DNA of 64,000 nt from the NCBI RefSeq assembly GCF_028858725.1, contig NC_084767.1, positions 17,251,895 to 17,315,894 of the forward strand, written 5' to 3'. The notes below the pieces were generated by a model. That model had not been told where the DNA came from, did not search any database, and saw only the letters and a list, made by a program, of their open reading frames with translations. This DNA is from Colius striatus (lineage: Eukaryota; Chordata; Aves; Coliiformes; Coliidae). The position numbers and the translations under genes were made by a program. Each line of letters begins with the position of its first letter. Within the stretch, counting starts at the first letter, position 1. Positions 1-12,265 of this stretch are shown in pieces.

Positions 1-2041
1 TTCTCTGAAGGAGGAGAAAGCTGGGGGCTTGGCTAAGGCTGCTGTCATCTCCTCACTGCCAGTGGGTTTTTGTTCAGAGTTCAGGTCTGTATGTCTCAGC
101 CGTGACCGCCGGGGCTTCCTGCTCTCACTACTTTCCATCCATAGGTGGCAGCAGGATTTAAAAGCTTTAACTTCCCGACATGGATGTTTTTCAGAAACCC
201 AGGGAGTTGTGCAACCGTCTCCAGGATTCTGCTGAACGGAATTGGTGTAAGAGAATTCTTTTCAAGGGACAAAACGTCCTTCGCAGCTCTTTGCTGAGTT
301 GCTCTGTGAGGATGAAGGGTAAGGAGGGGCAAGGTGAGCCAACATAGAATCGCAAAGAGCAGCAATTTTATCCAATAAGTAAGTTACCCAGGAAAAACAA
401 TATGGTTAGCAGCTTTCATTTGCAGAAGCACACGGATGCAAAAAGTCTTGTTTGTAATGCGGATTTAAGCTTCGTTGCTCCAACTCGCTTTTGTATTTTC
501 TGTATGTCTCTGCCTGCAATTGGGATCTCTCTCCTCTGCCCTGTGGGCATGCCTGGCTGGAGCAGCCTTGAGTGGCATCACTCAGCATGGCAGAGACACA
601 GGGATGACCCGGGGCTCGTGGAGCATGACCTGCTCCGTGGTGCACACAACCTTCGGCACTAGGGATCTCCACCAGGGCAGCCACGGTCTGATGCTGCTGG
701 GCTCGGCAGTGCTGTGAGCCAGCGCTCCTCCAGCCTCCCCATCGCCTTCTGAGGATGAAGCAGATAAAAGATGAAGGTCAGCATTCAGGTGTCTCGACTC
801 CCAGCAGTTTTAGGTTGTGCTGTTCAATGTGTCCCAGGTGACTCTCTCTGGTTTGTCTTGTATTTTCCTTAGGGCTGTGCCAGGCTCACTCAAACAAATC
901 AGACTGTGAGGCCAAGGAACAGCCAAAAGGTGAGCTGGCTGCAGGCAGCAGAAAGGTCAGAGGGCTCCTTGGGAGGCAGCATGAGGAAAGCACTTGTTTG
1001 GAGGAAGCACTGAGTCAGAGCTGCCTCCCAGGGCAATTAATCAGGAATTTGTTAAAGCAGGGCTGGCCAGAGGTGAGAAAGGAAAACTCGGTGGAGGGTG
1101 CACAGTGCTGTACAGGAGCCGCACTGGGTGAGAGAAACTCTCCATATAAGTCATTATATTTCTGCAAAAATGAATCATTGTTTTAATTGAATGAGATACT
1201 CTTCTCCATCTGCCTATTAGTTGATGGAGTGTTGCTGGAGCAATGGTAATGGCTCACTTGGAAACCATGGAGGTGGCAGGAGTTTTGACAGGCAGTAGAG
1301 CAATCCTAAATGAACCTTTGCAAGCTGCATATGGTGCATGTGGAAATTAAATGATAATAAAATGGTAGTTATAGTAATGCATCTATGCACAAGGAGCTCT
1401 GGAACTCAGACCTGAGGGGAAGCAGCCAAAGGAGAAGGAGAAAGTCTGAGTCTGTGTACAGAACTCCTGGGACTGTTGGCTCCTGCGTGATGGGGGGAAA
1501 TAAGGCATGTTCAGCTCAGCCGTGGAAGGTGCAGTAAGGGAGCAGGACTGGGGCTGGTGAGCAGAGGAGCTTGGAGAGGACACAGTCCTCTCCAGAAGAG
1601 AGGGAGCCCGTCCAACTCTCTGCACCACCCAGAGTGGATGCTGGCCTCAGCTGCACCTCGAGGAATTGCATCTTCTTCTGGGGGAACAGTAAATGAAGCT
1701 ACATTTCCATCCTCATACCATGCTTAAATAAATATGCTGCATACTGTTTGCTCACGCAGGGTAAGGAGGAGATTTCCCTTGACCTGTATGTGATGTGTTG
1801 ACCTGGGGCAATACACAGCTTGCCAGGGAAGGGGACCCCTCCATCCCCATGGCCCCTGCTCTGTGGCAAAGCTCTGCACTGAAGTACTGTCACTTGTTTA
1901 CAGCCCTTAGCTGGCACTGCTGGCAAAATTACCCCTATTTTGACACCTCTCAGAAGCTATCAGTGATGAGTGACGGCTCTGCCAGAGCAGCAGCACTGCT
2001 CCGACTGCCGTTGACAGTTGCAGATGACAGGAATATGAGGG

Positions 2042-2062
2042 CTTAATTATTATGTAATTAAG
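2042..2062. repeat. Inverted repeat CTTAATTA-N5-TAATTAAG
   Basis: Two perfect 8-bp arms (2042-2049 and 2055-2062) flank a 5-bp spacer. Both arms contain TAATTA-type homeodomain cores. It sits in an AT-rich block (about 2035-2110) within otherwise GC-rich intergenic DNA. Confidence 0.7.
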
Positions 2063-4706
2063 TTGAAGTGATCATCTTATGTCTGTTCAGTGTATAATAT
2101 AAAATGAGCTGGTGATCTCGGTCTAGTTTGTGGAGGCCTTTGGTTAGAAACCACTAGTGTGTGGGATGCGAGTGGGTGCTGTCAGCCTGGGGAGAAAAAA
2201 AGAGTTGGGAAGAGGGGTCCTGCCTGTGTGCTGGAGACTGCATGGGAGACTGGGCTACTGTGGTGTTCTTGCCTAGATTTGAGTGGCTTTTTTCACTTCT
2301 CCACTCCAGCATGTTATTCCCAAGGAATAACTTTTACCTCAGGTGGTTGTGAGAACAGAAGTTCATCCATTGTAGGATAAAATGCAGATCTGGGCAGGAT
2401 ATGGGGGTGTTGCTGTGCAGGCAGAGACTGTCCTCAGAGCTGGGCTTGCCGTGGTCCTGCCTGGTGTAAGGTGGGCAGATGGGGAAACCCTCAGCCTCCA
2501 TCACCCTTGATGGTCCAGAGCACTCAGCAGAAGAGCTCCCAGAACCCAGGAATACCAGCAAAAAGTAAAAATATTTGTAAAAAGCTCCTACCCAATGTAC
2601 ACCCCAGCTCCTTGGTAGCCCTCCAAAATCCTCATTCCTTGGAAGCAAAGCCCAGAGGATGGTCACTGTCTAGGATAAGCCCCTGCCACAGGGCTGGAGG
2701 GACCTCACTATATGGTGAGCACCCTGAGGCTGACCCTTGGTGATGTTTGATTCTATGTGTTGTGGCTGTAAAGGGCATGAGTTGAGGCCTCTCTGTCTTC
2801 CCACGTGGCACTGGAGTTGTCAACCTTAAATTCTATGAATATAGTTTCTCCTGTAAGATATTCAATATAGTTGTGCCTGTAAGAGGCTCTTAAAAGGCTG
2901 AACACGCTTTTAATTTCAGGTAAATGTAGATGCTGGCACTGGTGGAATTGCTGTTCAGTTGTAATGCCTGAAAAGCTTCAGGAGCTGCATAAGAAGACCC
3001 TCTTTAATCTGGCTGCACTGCCAGAGTTTTGTTTCCTGGTGGCTGTTGCTGCCATGTGGCCTTGTTTTACTGTTTTTTCTCTGGGCAAGAGAAGCATAGG
3101 AAACGTTAGAGCAGGTGTTGGGCTGTGTTTGTGTGTTAAAGGCATTTCCCACTGTGGTTCATATCTGTGTTAGGGAAGCCAGAGAGAGCTAGTGCAGGTT
3201 ATTGTGGGAAATTTACGGTATAAGCATCACACTCGACTCCTTCTGCTCAGGCTTGGGCTGGTACTGTGTTATTCCCAGCCTCCATCTGTGCCTACTGCTC
3301 CAGCATGCTGAGTGCCTGCAATTACTTCCAGAGGTTCAGCCTCTGTCTGAAAGCATTCATTTCCCCCTGGCTCAAGCTGTCCCCAGCTTTCAGTAGAAAA
3401 AGATCTCCAAGTGCATTTAGAGCTGGAGGATGTGGCAGGTCCTGGGGGTCCCAGCTACTGGGCAGCCCACACAAGTGAGCAAACACACCGGTGGGTTCTG
3501 CTCAGTCTCTACAGCAAATGCTGCTTTTATATTTATTTGCAGTTTCTCTGAGTGAAAGCCATGGGTAAGTAACTGCCATGCAGCTGAGAAGCCTTTATAC
3601 CTAACAACAGCCTGCCAATTTCAGCCTTCCCCCACCCTTTGCCTGTGGTTTGCTGCAGTGTTTGCTGAAATAATGGTTAATGTGGGGCCTCAGTACAAGG
3701 GCTGAAGGTGGGAGCTGCACCCCACCTGCTCAGCAGGCGCCGAGCAAGCATGGGACGCCTTCTTCAGCTGCTCTTAGGTTACCCCAGGGGAAAGAAGCTG
3801 CTCTGCAGGCACTCGATGTGACCTCCACGGCAGCTCAAACCAGCCCAGTGGCACTGCCCTTCCCAAAAATGCTTTGCCTTGGTCTGAGATGTCTGCCTGG
3901 AGGTGGCAGCACCCAGGCTGGAGCACACACTGGTGGGGTGTCCTGATAACCTTGCTTGAGCCCTGTATTCCTGCAGGAAAGAGTAATTCCCAGGTGCTGC
4001 TAACATAGAAGCTGTTCTGCATGCACAGCCCCACTTCCTCTGGGTTGCTGCTGCTTCCTCCCTCTCGGAGGCAGCTGGGCTGAGTGAGCTGGCATGGGCT
4101 GGGGCAAATACTGCCTGCAGCAGGCTGAGTGTTGCTCTTCTGAGGGTGTTCTTTATTTATGGATTTATTTTGCCAGGTCCAGCCTAGCTCCCACCCGCTG
4201 GCTTGCCAGGTGGGGATCTGCCAGGGCAGACATTTGGGGTCATCCCAGTGTGACTTGGAGAGGCAGTGATAGCTCTGCTGTGCTCTGTGGCACCATCACC
4301 CACCGGTGAGGCTGGAGGGCCACTTCGCCATCGAATTAGACTTGAGAACTCATAAAACTATTGTGGTGACACCTTCATACATTAAGCAGAGAGCACTGTG
4401 CACACAGAGCACAGGTAAGCTGATGGCCCTCAGCCTGTGGTGACACTGAGCATCCTGGTGTGCCTTGGGTCCCATCCCTGTTCCCATCTCTGTTCCAGTT
4501 GCTGGGGTGGGAAGGGGCTCAGCAGGGCTGTGCCACCCAACACAGAGCATGTGTGTAGCAGAGGGGAAGTTCTCTTAGAGCAAAGCCCCTCTCCACCATA
4601 GCAGACCCAACAAAAACAGCATGGAGAGGCGAATGTAGCTCAGGGACTGGGGAGATAAGCCCCAGTTTTCTTTCTGAAGCCAGCTGGCCCAGCTCAGACA
4701 CAAGAA

Positions 4707-4724
4707 GGGGGGGGGGGGGGGGGG
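4707..4724 (+). repeat. Homopolymer G tract (18 nt)
   Basis: An uninterrupted run of 18 G follows AAGAA. It is prone to slippage and to sequencing error, so its true length is uncertain. Confidence 0.9.
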
Positions 4725-4772
4725 AATGCCTTCTTTTGAGCAGAGCTGGTGGCTGTTGAAAGTGGTGGTGGG

Positions 4773-4806
4773 GGAAGGAAGGAAGAAAGGAAGGAAGGAA
4801 GGAGGG
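4773..4806 (+). repeat. (GGAA)n microsatellite
   Basis: A tract of GGAA/GAAA units, about seven tetramers with one GAAA interruption, lies 50 bp after the poly-G tract. GGAA repeats are potential ETS-factor binding arrays. Confidence 0.85.
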
Positions 4807-7800
4807 GGCCAGGCACTGCTGTGGAGGCAAAGGCGCTGATTTTGGCTGGCTCCCTCCGGCAGCGTGTGGGCAGAGCACCGGGATGCTGTATCTCAGGCTG
4901 ACTCTGGCTGCACTGCACAGAGATGACTCATTGTTTCATGGGGAAGATGATGCTCTTGATGTCACTGAATGGTGGCTTCGCCTCCTCTCCTTTCCCCAGA
5001 TGAAGGTGCCAAAAGTGCGCTGAGGGGAGACAATGGTTCTGGGAAAGCGACAGGCAGCACCTCAGGCTCCTTGTCTCGATGAGGAAAGATGTTCTGTTCC
5101 CTGCCTTGATAACTTGGGGTCGGATGGCACATGCCAGGGCAGGAGCTGAGCATCCTACCGTGCTGCACTGAGCTATGGCAGGGCATTGGTGTGGGATGAA
5201 GGCAGTGGGCAGGCTGGGGAATTTGGGCCAGTCATTACAGGAGCAAGGCTGGGCTGGGTTGGCCACAGCGGTGTTTCAGCTTGTGCTTTCACTTTAGGTT
5301 TATGTTTGACAGCGTCATGAGATGAAAACCAAATTCCTCGGCAGAGGAGGTGAGCCTGTGAGTCCTCTCGCTCGGATCGGCTCGAAGAGCATCCTAAAAA
5401 GGGCTGCAGCCCTCGCAGGAGGCCGGGCTTGGGAGAGGAGGGGCCTCGCTGCGGAGGTGCCAGCCTCGCCGCGTCCCCACTGCCCTCTGCTCCCCGCTGC
5501 AAACCTCCCCCAGGTTGCAGCGTTTCAGGTTCCTCCACCCCCCTCCCGTCAGTTTCGTTCTGACTTTCAGGTTGGAATGAGTCAAAATCTCAGAACAAGA
5601 TGTAGATGAAACTGCTGCCTGCGACAGGATTTCCACTTGCACCAGCTCAAGGGAGCTTCCTGCGGGGACGCAGCCCTGCAGCAACTGGCATGGCCCCCGG
5701 TCCACGGCCCAAGGCTGGGACACAGCCCCAGCCCCAAGCACCTTCCTGGGAAAGGCAAAGAGGCACAAAGCAAACAGAGGGATGGCGATGTTTTGTCAGC
5801 GAGACCTTCACTCCTGCACTCACCTGCAGTCAGCTGCGGAAGCTCATCGGAGACGGGATGAGTCGATGTCTGAGCTGGGGACATGTTTCAGTAGTTACTG
5901 GGAACTGACCTGCTTCTTCCCTGCCGTTCAGTAATGAGCTAATTCCTTGCTTACTTACCCCAGCAGTACAGCTGTCCAGATCCATGCAGGCCCCGGGGAG
6001 CAAACCTTTCCCTGCTCCCCGATTCTCCAATTTCCCTTTCATTGATACACACAGAAAAATGCAAACCGAGTTTGTAAACGCATGGTGAGTTCACTGCTGC
6101 CAGCCCCTGGCATCCCTCTCTTCTTCAGCAGCCACCCAACACTGCCTCCAGCTTGGGAAACCAGCCAAGTTGGGGTTTGTGTGAGGGTCCAAGTGCTTTT
6201 CCCTCTGGCTCACAGGCAGTGCTGCCTTTGGGCTCCCTGGGCCATGTGGTTGTTAGTGTGAGGTCATTCTGTCTGCCCAAGCAGTCAGTGCTGTCCACTT
6301 AATTGTAAAGAAACAGGAATCCTTAGCTATGCCAAAAGTTTTATGAAGGTATAAAAAACTCAGTGAGCAGTCTCATAAGCTGGTAGATGGCACCCTGCAT
6401 CCCCTGCCACTAGAAAGCAGTGAGTGACACCGAGGTTAACATTTCATTTAGGAAATAAATCTGCTCTTACTCTATGGAGTCCATAAAAGCAGCCAGGCCC
6501 AAGGTACTCCCTGCAGAGATTTTCTATCCCCAGGTGCCAGGACTTTGGATACAATCATTCCTCATTCAATTAATACTGCAGACACCAATGCTGCAACCCT
6601 CCATCTTTGCTTGTGCAGGGACCTGGAGGAGCTGGGCTTGGCTTTTGCTGCAGTTGCGGTGGGTCCTTGGTGGCCAGTTATCCCAAGGGTTACATGTTCT
6701 CCCACTGGGTGCTGTGCTTCTCCACCCAGAAGGGAAAGCAAAGCCACTGTCAGAAACTGGCATCATCAGTGCTGAACAAAAAACAGAGAAGAAAGGAGGA
6801 AAAACCCTCCTATTAGTTTACTGAGGGCATTTCCCCCCAAATGAAGGAACAAACATTTTTCAGCATCTTGTCCAGACTCTGGTTTAGTTTTGCTGACTAT
6901 GGGGGGCATTAGGAATTTCTTCCAGGAGCTACAAATGCCCCCATCCTGCCTCTGAGCTGCCCTCCTGCTGCACACTCTGTCCCAGGCCAGAACAATCCCC
7001 ATAGTGAAGTTTACAGCCTTGAAAAGTACATTTAATTTTGCTCTTAAGGCATGTTAGCCAAAATTTGCCTTCTCTTTGAACAGAGCAAACCACCATGAAA
7101 GCTGAGCAGTTTGCCATGATTCTCCTGTTATTTACCACCAAACCCAAACACAACCTCGCAAGCAGAGCTGCAAAAGGGCCATTTTGATGCAGACTTTGCT
7201 GGGTTTCCTGGTGGTTTGGCATACTGTACCCTGCATTAAACGGGCTCTTCTCCAGCTTTCCTGCTGAGACGCTGCCGAGACGCAGAGGGGAGGTGGGCAG
7301 GGAGGGATAGAGCAATAAAAACACCCAGAGCCAACCTTTTTCAACTGCAATACTTGTCACAGGAGAAACAGTCCATTATCTTTTCTGTGGTGTAGAACAA
7401 CCCCCAAACACTCAGTGCATACTCGTCTCATATGCATGTTGACATTTTTCATCCTTCCATTATTACAAATGCTGCAAAGGCAGTAACCCTGAAATGTCAC
7501 AGCTACAGATTTGTATCACACAGATAAGATGATGTGGTTAAATAAGGAATCACTCAACATCTAAATATTAGGTGAAAGACGAGAAAATTTGCAGAACCAA
7601 GGCCAACACAGTGTACACTACCTGCGGGGTTCGTGTCCCCTGGGTAGCTCTGAATGGCCTGAGAGATAAACTGATTGAACTGTCCTTAAAGTGCTGGGAA
7701 GTATGCAGAGCACAGGCTTGGAGAGATCATCCTTCTGAGGTGCAGAGCTGAGCTCTGGCCTTGCTTTGCTCCCAGCAGAGGAGGGTTGTGAGGGACAAAT

Positions 7801-8710
7801 GACAAGAAAGTTGGAGCTTTGCACTCCCTGGTGAGGGCCCATGAGGTGAGTCAGGTTTGGGCTGTAGCTTGGGCCTTCCAGGAGATGCTGGCCACCATGT
7901 CAGGCTGTGCATGCCATACTGAGCAACCAGCAGCTCTGCTGCTCCTGACCCAGTGTGGCTGCTCTTCCTGAAGCATCTCCCTCCTTCTCTTCCCTGGGAA
8001 AGCAGGAAGCCCCAGCAGCCACCTCTGACTTGGCCCTTTCCAGGTACTGTGGGAACACTGCATGCTCCAGAGAGATTTTCAGTGTACCTGCAGCCACTCG
8101 CCTATGCTGGAAATAATCTGTATCAGTACTGCAGTTTTTTCCCAGCTTGAGGGTGTCTTTAAGTGTCTTCTACAGCTGTAACACATGCTCATGGCTGGTC
8201 CCAAACCGTCCTGCTTCACCCTTGCTGGACAGAAATGCTTTTGTAGGGTATTTCCCACAGCAGCTGCTCCTCCTGGTAGGGCTGGGAAGGACAGATTTGC
8301 TGAGTTTCAAAGCTCAGGTCACGTTTTCCAGCTGTAGAAGGCAGCTGTGAACCTGAGGCAGCAGTGGCATCTCTCTTGTTGTCAGGTGGGACAGTTGCTT
8401 CATCATCACTGTTTTCTAATGCTTGGGATGGAAAATGCTGCACAGGCCTGACAGGTAGGCTGGTGGGGTGTTGAGAGGCGGCTGTGGTTGCTGTTGGTGT
8501 GGGGCAGGCACAGCTGTTCTTGGTGTACTCTCTGGTACTGTGCTGTGCCCATGCTGCTCTCAGCCTGTGCTCCCAGAGCTTGGCTATTACCAGTGTTTTG
8601 GGTTCTTTTCCCGGTGTATATATACGAGCCAGTTTGATAGCTGTTGATTAGAACATGCAAAGGGCTGGGGAGGTGTTTGCAGGCTTTAAGTCAGAGTAGT
8701 GACCAAAGTC

Positions 8711-9432
8711 AGAATCACAAAATCCCCAAATGGTGGGAGTTAGAAGGGATCTCCAAGTATCATCCAGCCCAAGCCCTTGCTAAAGGTTCTCTTCGACCAG
8801 GTTGCACAGGAACACTTCCAAGTGGGTTTGGAAACCTCCAGAGGACACTCCACACCCTCCCTGGGCAGCCTGTGCCAGAGCTCCCTCACCTCAACAGCAA
8901 AGAAGATTTCCCTTGTGTTCCAGTGGACTTCCCGTGTTCCAGCCTGTGCCTGTTACCTCTCATCCTGTCACTGGGCACCACAGAAAATAGAGTGACCCCA
9001 TCCTCTGGACACCCGCCCCTTAGTGGCATTTGCAAGCATTGCTAAGGTTCCCTCTCAGCCTCCTCTTCTCCAGGCTAAACAGCTCCAGGTCTCACAGCCT
9101 TTTCTAGTCAGAGAGATGTTCCAGTCCCCTGATCATCTTGGTGGCCCTGCACTGGCCTCTCTCCAGCAGCTGCCTGTCTCTCTTGAACTGAGGAGCTCAG
9201 AACTGGAGACAGCATTCCACATGTGACTTTACCAGAGCAGAATAGAGAAGGGGGGGGATACACTCCCTTGACCTGTTGGTCACCCACTTCTTAATGCCCT
9301 GCAGGATACCACTGGTCTTCTGAGGACATGTTGCTGGCTCATGTTCAATTTTCTTCCAGGTTTCTCTCTGTGGAGCTGCTCTCCAGTGGATCATCCCCAA
9401 GTCCTCATGGCTCAGCACACATCTAGCTCTCA
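8711..9432 (-). mobile_element. CR1 LINE fragment, 5'-truncated
   Basis: On the plus strand it begins with AGAATCACAAAATCCCC, the reverse complement of a CR1 3' tail. It continues through the usual CR1 3' region (reverse-oriented CTGGGCAGCCTGTGCCAGAG, TCCAGGCTAAACAGCTC) up to the reverse complement of the ...GAGCCAGCAxTGTGCC region. Numerous indels mark an old copy with no intact reading frame. The strand given is the element's own orientation. Confidence 0.9.
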
Positions 9433-12265
9433 TGGTGCTGTCCTGTGCCCACCTGTGCCCTCAGCATCCCCAGGCCACTGAAAGCCTGAAAAATCAGCCC
9501 TGGGTGCCATTTGCTACTAGAGAAGAGCAGGTGCTGAGGCAGTGATGCTGTGTCCAACCTGCCTCTGGTGCATGGCAATGCTGCTTGGCTCTGTGCTGCT
9601 CCAGAGTGCTCTTGCATGGGGGTGGGCAAAGCAGATGACAGCCAGATCATCCCCCATGGCTGTCCAGAAGCAGTCTCTCAGGGGACTGCCCAACCCCCCA
9701 CCTGGGCACTGGTCTCTCTGAGTGTTGAGGACTCCTGTGTCCCCCAGGATGGCACCTGGCTTGAGCCACCTTTGGGAATGTGCAGCATGCTATGTTCCAT
9801 CCCGCCACACTTAGTCATTATAAAGCTGGAGCTGTGAAAAATGCTGATTTCCCTCTTTTAGAAATGCTTTATTGATCCTGCTTGCTTATTAAGGGCAGGA
9901 ATTCATCCCCTGCCCGCTGGTCCCTCTGTGCAGCGTGTTATTTGTGGTATCTCATCCAGCAAGCACCTATTTTTAGCTGAGTGTTCTTGGAAAGGGTTTT
10001 GGTACCTTGTTTTCCACAGGGAACTCTCTCTCTAGCAGGGTGCCTGGAGCTGCTCATAGCACTCCGTTCTGCCCAGGGGGATGCCCGGGCAGAGGAAGAG
10101 CATGTGGTAGGTCCAGACCAGCATGGATGGCCACTGTCCTGCTCTGGTGGCTGCGCCGGCTCAAACAAACACAGCATTTCCCTCCTGGGAACCATTTTCC
10201 CAGGAGTTATGGCTGCAGGAGGTGTTATTTTGCTTTTTGACCTGCCTGGCTCCCAGGAAAAACTCCATTTCATTGATCAGACCATTTGAAGCTGATTACA
10301 GGGCTGCTAATGATCAAGCTGTAACAGCAATATTTTAACCTCTGTGTTTTCTCCTTGGTGTTCAGTGTCAACATTATAAAGTACCACTTAAAATACAAGC
10401 ACAGGCAGTCAATTGTTTTAATTTTTATTGCACCTGAAAGTACAGCAGGTACTCCCAAGCAAAACCACTGTCTGATACCCAGCAGAGGGGGTGTGGCTGG
10501 GAAGCACTCTCCCACCACTGTGGGAAACTCCATCCAGGATTGCACACACCAGCAGAGCTTATGGACATCCCAGGGCTCATTTGTCAGTGCAGCCATAGCA
10601 CAAACAACACCTCACAAACCCGACTCCTGGCTTTGGAAGGGGCTATATTCATCCTACCTCCTTCAAATTCCCCTAGAAATTGGTTGCCATTTGCATGATT
10701 TATATTGCTGTGCAGACGAGGTCTAGGATCAGCATCTGCAGCATCCTCTCATGGATGAAGGACAAATATGGGCAAAGCTGTGGGCTCCCCCTGTGTCCCC
10801 AAACCCACTAGGCTGGGGGCCGAGCACCTCCTCAGCATGGCTCCATGGATGATCTCCAGATGATCTCTGATGGGGCCATCAGAGGAGCAGGAAGAGCTGC
10901 CCACAAGCAAAGCCATCTCCACCGTGTCACTCCTACTTCCCCAGGCTAATCTGTGGAAAAGAGGCCTGGTTAAACCTCCATGCTGTAGGCAAGAGCCTGA
11001 TTTTAACTTGAGCATTAAATGAACAGGGAAAGAGTTTGTCAAGTGGAGTTTAGGCTGGGCAAGGCATCAAGGCAAAGGCAGGGCTTGTGAAACCCAGCTG
11101 GTTCAGCCAGGGTCGGTGCTGGCTCGGGCGGGATTTTTCCCTTGGTCTGTGGGTTAGTCAGAGGTTTGTTTATTTTTTTAGAGGTCTGTTTTGTTTTTTT
11201 TTCTTGTTCATCTGTTGCAATCACAGCAGACACATCATTTCACAGCCCTACATGGAAATCCAAGACCGAGCAACTAATTTTAGCACACAAAATGTCTCCC
11301 CTAAACGTATTAATTTTGGAAGAGCAAACGCTGAACACACTCTCGTCGTATTAGAGGCGTTTATGCTGCAGTAGCTCACCAGCATTTTTAATGGCTAGGG
11401 GAAATTATGCCACTAGCACTTAATCAAACATAATAAAACAAGATCTTGCTGCAATTCTTTCAGGATAAGTTGAAGGGAAATGAATTCATTTTCACATCCA
11501 TTGCCAGTGATTTACTGACACTGGGGTGTATTTGCCCTGTTAGTATTTATGGTAGCACTTGCAATCCTTATGTGAAACATATAAGGGATAACCTAACATT
11601 TATTTTGCAATTAAACTGAAATGATTCTTCTTCTGCTTGCTCTGAAAAGAGGTATTCAGCACCATCTGTGATGAGGGTATTACAAGTAAACCCCAAGAAA
11701 ACAACACAGTGAAACCCTTTGTGCTGCAAGTGCCTACAAATATATATTTTTTAATAAGAAGGGCTTTTTGTAACTTTATTGAGGAAGTATTTCTCAGGGT
11801 GGGCTGTAGGAGAAGGACGGTGTGGTGCTGCTAGCAGAACCCAGATGCCTCAGGGCTGTTTTGGGATGGTGTCCCTGCTCTGTTGGGTGCCTGGAAAAAC
11901 AGCAGTGACCCTCGTGGCTGGTGGCTCAGAGACCAAGTCTTAGGGACTCTGACCTGATGATGGTGATGAGTTGTGAGATTCTGCTCCAGTTTGGGTACCT
12001 AGGGTTTGGAACTTGTCCTCATTGAGCTTCCCATGGTACCTCGCTCCTGCAAGAGCCAACTGGTGGGTTAGAAGGTATTTCCTGAAACAAAGGCATGCCA
12101 GAAATAGGTAGCTGAGCTATTCCTGGTGGGTCAATGTCATTGTCATCTTGATTATTGTCTTGCCTGTGGAATAGGCTCTCTGGGAAACAAGGGGACATAT
12201 AGATGATACATAGTCCTTCTAGCTTCCCCACACTTTCTCTTTTCCTTTACTTCTAGACATTTAGA
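9433..12265. other. Intergenic DNA between CR1 copies
   Basis: No coding sequence was recognised. It includes two AT-rich, low-CpG stretches that look unlike the surrounding sequence and may be conserved noncoding elements (about 10255-10445 and 11360-11640). The remainder is ordinary unique sequence with short T-tracts near 11.17-11.20 kb. Confidence 0.55.

Larger units (their letters stand above)
1..8710. other. Intergenic DNA downstream of JADE2, no gene recognised
   Basis: Many short frames occur on both strands but none resembles a known protein, none has supporting splice junctions, and most are GC-rich shadows. In mammals SAR1B lies downstream of JADE2 in convergent orientation; I recognised none of its GTPase motifs here. 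The region holds a G18 run with a GGAA tract (4.7-4.8 kb) and an AT-rich inverted repeat near 2.05 kb. 5.3-5.5 kb is GC-rich with scattered CpGs but has no convincing promoter architecture. Confidence 0.6.

Noticed and set aside
2700..2760. Possible CR1 tail (TTTGATTCTATGTG near 2748)
   Set aside because: Only one octamer-like word without the preceding GGACTAGATGATCTC-type sequence; too weak to call.
5173..5884. Several overlapping 95-124 codon frames in a GC-rich stretch
   Set aside because: Open on both strands because of composition; no recognisable motif, and no convincing CpG island promoter or splice signals.
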